From: CAXFCD01 sp964001155
GTDB lineage: Bacteria; Fidelibacterota; Marinisomatia; Marinisomatales; UBA1611
Reading direction: 5' to 3'
Assembly: GCA_964001155.1 (NCBI GenBank)
Contig: CAXFCD010000043.1
Location: forward strand, 1 to 18,331
Length of the DNA: 18,331 bases
Shown: piece after piece, positions 15,314 to 18,331 of the stretch
Numbering within the stretch: position 1 is the stretch's first letter
Layout: the number at the start of each line of letters is the position of its first letter
Position numbers and translations under genes: made by a program
The notes under the pieces: model-generated
Database searches by the model: none
Told to the model about the DNA's origin: nothing
The model's input: only the letters and a program-made list of their open reading frames with translations

Positions 15314-16312
15314 TCATTCTGGCCAATTCCGAATAATATTTTTTGCTAGTTTACCCGCTTTTGTAAGTTCATCATCAGACCAGCCACCAGTTGTATTCGC
15401 TCCAGGAATTAAAATGGACCATTCTTCTTCTTTATCGTTTACAGCCCAGTTACAATGGCTGATTTTATTTGTATGGCACCAGGTCATCCACTCATTCGCT
15501 TCAGAATCTACCAGACTATAGCCAACGGAACCCCACTCAGTAACAAAAAGAGCTATACCACTCTCTAGTGCTGAACTGGCTCTATCGCGTAACCATTGTT
15601 TATGATGTGTAGTATAAAAATGCAATGAATAAGCAATGTTAGAATAGCCAGTGATAGGATCAGCAGCAGCAAGGTCAACTCTTTGAGACCATTCAGGAGT
15701 GCCAACAATAATAAGGTTGTCCGGATCAATCACTCTGATGGTAGAAATAATTGAGATAGCGTAAGGTTTAATGATTGTGCTCCAGGATACATCTAGAGGC
15801 TCATTATAAATTTCATATATAACATTATCGAATTCACCATATAGGTCTGCCATTTCTTCAAAAAATAAAACAGCTTCATTCGTATTATCTTCTGCGTGAT
15901 GAGAGTGCCAATCTATAATCACGTAAATACCATTTTCGATTGCTGCGTCCACAATTGTTTTTACCCTATTTTTATTTGCAGTTTTATTATCAAGATAGCC
16001 TCCAGGGTCTTCAACACCCATTGCTGCTCTAACTATGGTAGTATTCCAGTCGTCTTTTAGCCATGTAACTACTTCAGAATTGTAATATCGCTCGCCACCC
16101 CAATTATCATTGCTCCAAAAAAAACTATTTCCTGCAAAAGCAACTGGTTCATTATTCTTATCTACAATTTTATTGCCAACCTGTTGTAATAGACCATGTA
16201 TTTGAACCACTGTTGTATCTTCATACTGTAACGGAAAATTTTCATCTGTAATATTTTTATTTTTATCACAAGAAATCAATACAATAGACATTAGGATTAT
16301 GATAAAGGACAT
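15314..16312 (-). CDS. GH5 (subfamily 2-like) endoglucanase, lipoprotein
   Basis: A 332-residue glycoside hydrolase family 5 enzyme that cuts beta-1,4-glucan (cellulose-like) chains. The catalytic acid/base is E171 in IYEIYNEP and the nucleophile is E259 in LFVTEWGS. Other GH5 subfamily 2 marks are VRAAMGV, YVIIDWHSHH, IKPYAISII, IIVGTPEWSQ, YSLHFYTTHH and a late NWAVNDK. A lipobox LISC (C15) and a polar linker indicate a lipid-anchored enzyme, so it works in the periplasm or at the outer membrane. The signal peptide begins without a basic residue. A better start lies at 16334 (MKK) but is out of frame by one base in a run of seven A. The gene is flanked by another GH5 and the CotH gene in the same direction. 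Confidence 0.93.
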   Translation of the reverse strand: MSFIIILMSIVLISCDKNKNITDENFPLQYEDTTVVQIHGLLQQVGNKIVDKNNEPVAFAGNSFFWSNDNWGGERYYNSEVVTWLKDDWNTTIVRAAMGVEDPGGYLDNKTANKNRVKTIVDAAIENGIYVIIDWHSHHAEDNTNEAVLFFEEMADLYGEFDNVIYEIYNEPLDVSWSTIIKPYAISIISTIRVIDPDNLIIVGTPEWSQRVDLAAADPITGYSNIAYSLHFYTTHHKQWLRDRASSALESGIALFVTEWGSVGYSLVDSEANEWMTWCHTNKISHCNWAVNDKEEEWSILIPGANTTGGWSDDELTKAGKLAKNIIRNWPE

Positions 16313-16371
16313 TATTTTAAAGTCTTTTTTTCATTAGATAAAATTAGTTGAGTCCAAATTTTGTTTTCTTT

Positions 16372-18198
16372 TTAATTACTTATTTGGATATTTTTATAAG
16401 TTGCAGTAGTCAATTGAGAATTATCATGACTTAGGGTTGCTAAGCCAACATACATATTTCTGCCCCATTTTTTAATATTCAATTCCCCAATTTTTACCCA
16501 ATCATTATTTTGCTCAACAAAAAAATGAACATAATCTTTTATTTTTTGAACTTTTAAATTTTGCTTAGACTTATCTAACCTAGGTCCTGATTTTGCTACC
16601 ATCATTTGACCATTCTTCTCTCTATAACCATACTCTGTAGTTCCACTTGGGAAAATATTTATAATCCCATGGGCTGAATTATTATTTAAGCTTTTTCGTA
16701 CCATTATGCCAGCTTTCGCATAAGGGTGTGTATTTGTAAGTGAGTCTATTTTAACGGTAAAACTGAAATCACCATTTATTTTTTGGTAAGCAAATCTAAA
16801 CTGATCATTTGAGTTCCATATATCGTCACCTGCGCCATAAAAGGTCCAATTATTATCTTCAATTTTCTGACCACCCCTCTTAGTTCGGCCAATATCTAAT
16901 ACTTTCCATGGCTTAGGTAATAGGTCATTTGCAGGTGCTTTAGTTAATTTAGGCGGCTTTGGGGGAAGGCTGTCCAATACTGTCGGATTCATATTTGTTG
17001 TAAGCCAGTATCTTAAATCTTCATCTACAGCGTATTCCATGCTCCCATAGGACATAAACCACTTTCTTATTTCTTCAAAACTTGCAGTTTTCATATCAAC
17101 ATCAATCAGATCATTCGCGTTTGTTACCATACCCCATGTTCCTTCACCTACTCCACCGTTTGCATCAAGTACTTTATAAGACCACATTGTCGCCGGCCAG
17201 TTTAATGATTCGTAATAATCATAATATCTCCGCATCATTTGACCCCCGCCAGCATTTTTAAGAACAACATTAAATTCACCTATTAAAAGTGGACTTTTAA
17301 ACGATTTCATTTTTTCCGCCCAGTTTGGAAGCCCTTCCAATAAAAATTCTGCATGTACAAAAGGATTAGCGGAGCCCCAACCAAAAAACCCAGGGTAAAA
17401 ATGCATAGTATAAATCACATTGTCCAAATTCACAGATTTGATATTTCGATAAAAATCAATTCCGCTGGTGTGTCCTGGAAATATTACGAGATGGTTATCC
17501 TTATTTTTTCTGATCTCTCTGTAAATTTTTAATACAATTTTTTTAAGATCTTTTTCATTACTGCCCCAAGGTTCGTTTAATAGATCATATGCAGCAACAG
17601 TAGGTTCATTCTTATATCGTTTTGATATTTCTTTCCATAACCAAGTTGTCTGTTCCTGAAAGTTTTTAATTGACCAAAGTTTATTGTATCCCACTCTTCC
17701 AGAATGATCCATACCACTTTGTCTTCCTGGCGCTCCATGCATATCGAGTATGACATATAGCCCTTTATCTTTTGCTATCTTTATTGCAAGATCTAACCAT
17801 TCCCAAGCATCACTTTTTAATTGAAATGGTTTTGTATCTGAATTCATAAGAAGTTTGTAGTCAAATGGCAGACGGATTGTATTCATACCAAATGATTTAA
17901 TGATATCGAAATCATTTTCTTTAATCCATTGAGAACGATATACATCCATTAGTTCTTCAGCTTCTTCTTTTCCAAATCTATGCTCTAAGGTTTCAATAAA
18001 TTCATGTTGATCTTCAATACCTTTACCAACATAGTTTAGCATCCACATTTCTAGCATCAGCCAGTTTCCGAGGTTACAACCCTTAAGAAATACTGTTTCA
18101 TCATTGGAATCTGTGATTTTCCCATTATTTAGTTGAAGAAAATTATTCCCCATTAGGATGGAAAAAACTAAATGTATAGAGAAAATATATTTTATCAT
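16372..18198 (-). CDS. GH5 exo-beta-glucanase-like enzyme with DUF1349-type module
   Basis: A 608-residue secreted enzyme. A short signal peptide (MIKYIFSIHLVFSILMG) precedes a GH5 domain (about 20-400) of the glucan beta-1,3-glucosidase-like kind: LKGCNLGNWLMLE, NTIRLPFDY, VILDMHGAPGRQSG, catalytic acid/base E209 in DLLNEP, YTMHFYPG, and nucleophile E308 in LLIGEFNV. After a proline-rich linker (about 415-430), residues about 432-606 form a DUF1349/laminin-G-like sandwich (GAGDDIW, AKAGIMVRKS, VGLATLSHD), probably sugar-binding. A beta-1,3- or mixed-linked glucan such as laminarin is a reasonable substrate guess. There is no T9SS tail, so it is likely periplasmic or released. It ends 59 bases before the next GH5 gene, consistent with an operon. 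Confidence 0.9.
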   Translation of the reverse strand: MIKYIFSIHLVFSILMGNNFLQLNNGKITDSNDETVFLKGCNLGNWLMLEMWMLNYVGKGIEDQHEFIETLEHRFGKEEAEELMDVYRSQWIKENDFDIIKSFGMNTIRLPFDYKLLMNSDTKPFQLKSDAWEWLDLAIKIAKDKGLYVILDMHGAPGRQSGMDHSGRVGYNKLWSIKNFQEQTTWLWKEISKRYKNEPTVAAYDLLNEPWGSNEKDLKKIVLKIYREIRKNKDNHLVIFPGHTSGIDFYRNIKSVNLDNVIYTMHFYPGFFGWGSANPFVHAEFLLEGLPNWAEKMKSFKSPLLIGEFNVVLKNAGGGQMMRRYYDYYESLNWPATMWSYKVLDANGGVGEGTWGMVTNANDLIDVDMKTASFEEIRKWFMSYGSMEYAVDEDLRYWLTTNMNPTVLDSLPPKPPKLTKAPANDLLPKPWKVLDIGRTKRGGQKIEDNNWTFYGAGDDIWNSNDQFRFAYQKINGDFSFTVKIDSLTNTHPYAKAGIMVRKSLNNNSAHGIINIFPSGTTEYGYREKNGQMMVAKSGPRLDKSKQNLKVQKIKDYVHFFVEQNNDWVKIGELNIKKWGRNMYVGLATLSHDNSQLTTATYKNIQISN

Positions 18199-18213
18199 GA
18201 TTAATAACTCATT

Positions 18214-18331
18214 TCAACAATACCATCTTCTTTGTCTGTACAAACTCACCAGCCTTTATTTGGTAAAGGTAGACCCCAGCACTCACTGGTTTACCGAAAC
18301 TATCTGTAGCGTCCCATTGCACTGATTTGAC
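18214..18331 (-). CDS. C-terminus of another T9SS-exported protein (partial)
   Basis: The last 38 codons of a gene that continues past the right edge. They encode the distal half of a T9SS type A/FlgD-like domain: VQWDATDSFGKPVSAGVYLYQ, then FVQTKKMVLLK and TGA at 18214-18216. The pattern matches the ends of the CotH protein and of the thioredoxin-like protein in this window (WxA...GxYFxQL...QKxxLLK). The main part and function are unknown. It lies 15 bases upstream of the GH5 gene at 16372-18198 in the same direction, so it probably heads the beta-glucan operon or is part of it. Confidence 0.85.

Noticed and set aside
1..18331. CRISPR arrays, tRNA or rRNA genes, transposases and insertion sequences
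   Set aside because: No regularly spaced repeats, no cloverleaf-like segments and no transposase or integrase motifs were seen in any frame.

Overview
The window looks like a piece of a marine Gram-negative genome of the Fibrobacteres-Chlorobi-Bacteroidetes neighbourhood, most likely Candidatus Marinimicrobia (SAR406, Neomarinimicrobiota). Three secreted proteins end in the type IX secretion (T9SS) type A / FlgD-like sorting domain with the YPNPFN signature, or its distal GVYxxQL part. Other support is the fairly AT-rich DNA, weak Shine-Dalgarno sites, TTG/GTG starts and tightly overlapping genes. The taxon is inferred from style only; no marker gene is present.

Layout. Positions 1-11256 are all on the + strand: a 5'-truncated unknown gene, a small membrane protein plus PspC pair closed by a terminator, then a decayed stretch (1005-1887) with a frameshifted membrane gene and a C-terminal remnant of an AlkB-type alkane monooxygenase. 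After this come a class V PLP enzyme, a secreted hypothetical, an MTA/SAH-nucleosidase-like protein overlapping a spore-photoproduct-lyase-like radical SAM protein, and a secreted esterase with a dockerin. A tightly overlapping block follows: a YwaF-type membrane protein, a 34-aa membrane peptide, a thioredoxin-like/beta-helix/T9SS protein and an M14-like secreted protein. The + strand part ends with a small membrane protein, a HAD-IIA phosphatase, a short repeat protein and a 28-aa peptide. At 11379-11659 lies a broken TonB-dependent receptor. From 11674 to the right edge everything is on the - strand: a 1187-aa LTD/CotH/T9SS protein, a GH5 lipoprotein endoglucanase, a second GH5 beta-glucanase with a DUF1349-like module, and the C-terminus of another T9SS cargo. 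This part reads as a beta-glucan utilisation locus.

The most interesting item is at 7502-9058. One reading frame runs from a signal peptide through a thioredoxin-like domain, a beta-helix and a T9SS signal, and is interrupted only by an in-frame TGA at 7688-7690. That TGA falls exactly where the first cysteine of the WCxxC motif should be, giving UxxC. Sixteen bases later comes a GC-rich hairpin with a GG-starting loop, as expected of a bacterial SECIS. TGA is an ordinary stop elsewhere in the window, so a candidate secreted, T9SS-exported selenoprotein is the best reading, although a nonsense mutation cannot be excluded without homologues.

There is no gene-free stretch longer than 300 bases. 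The longest gaps (1407-1605 and 11257-11378) hold AT-rich hairpins.
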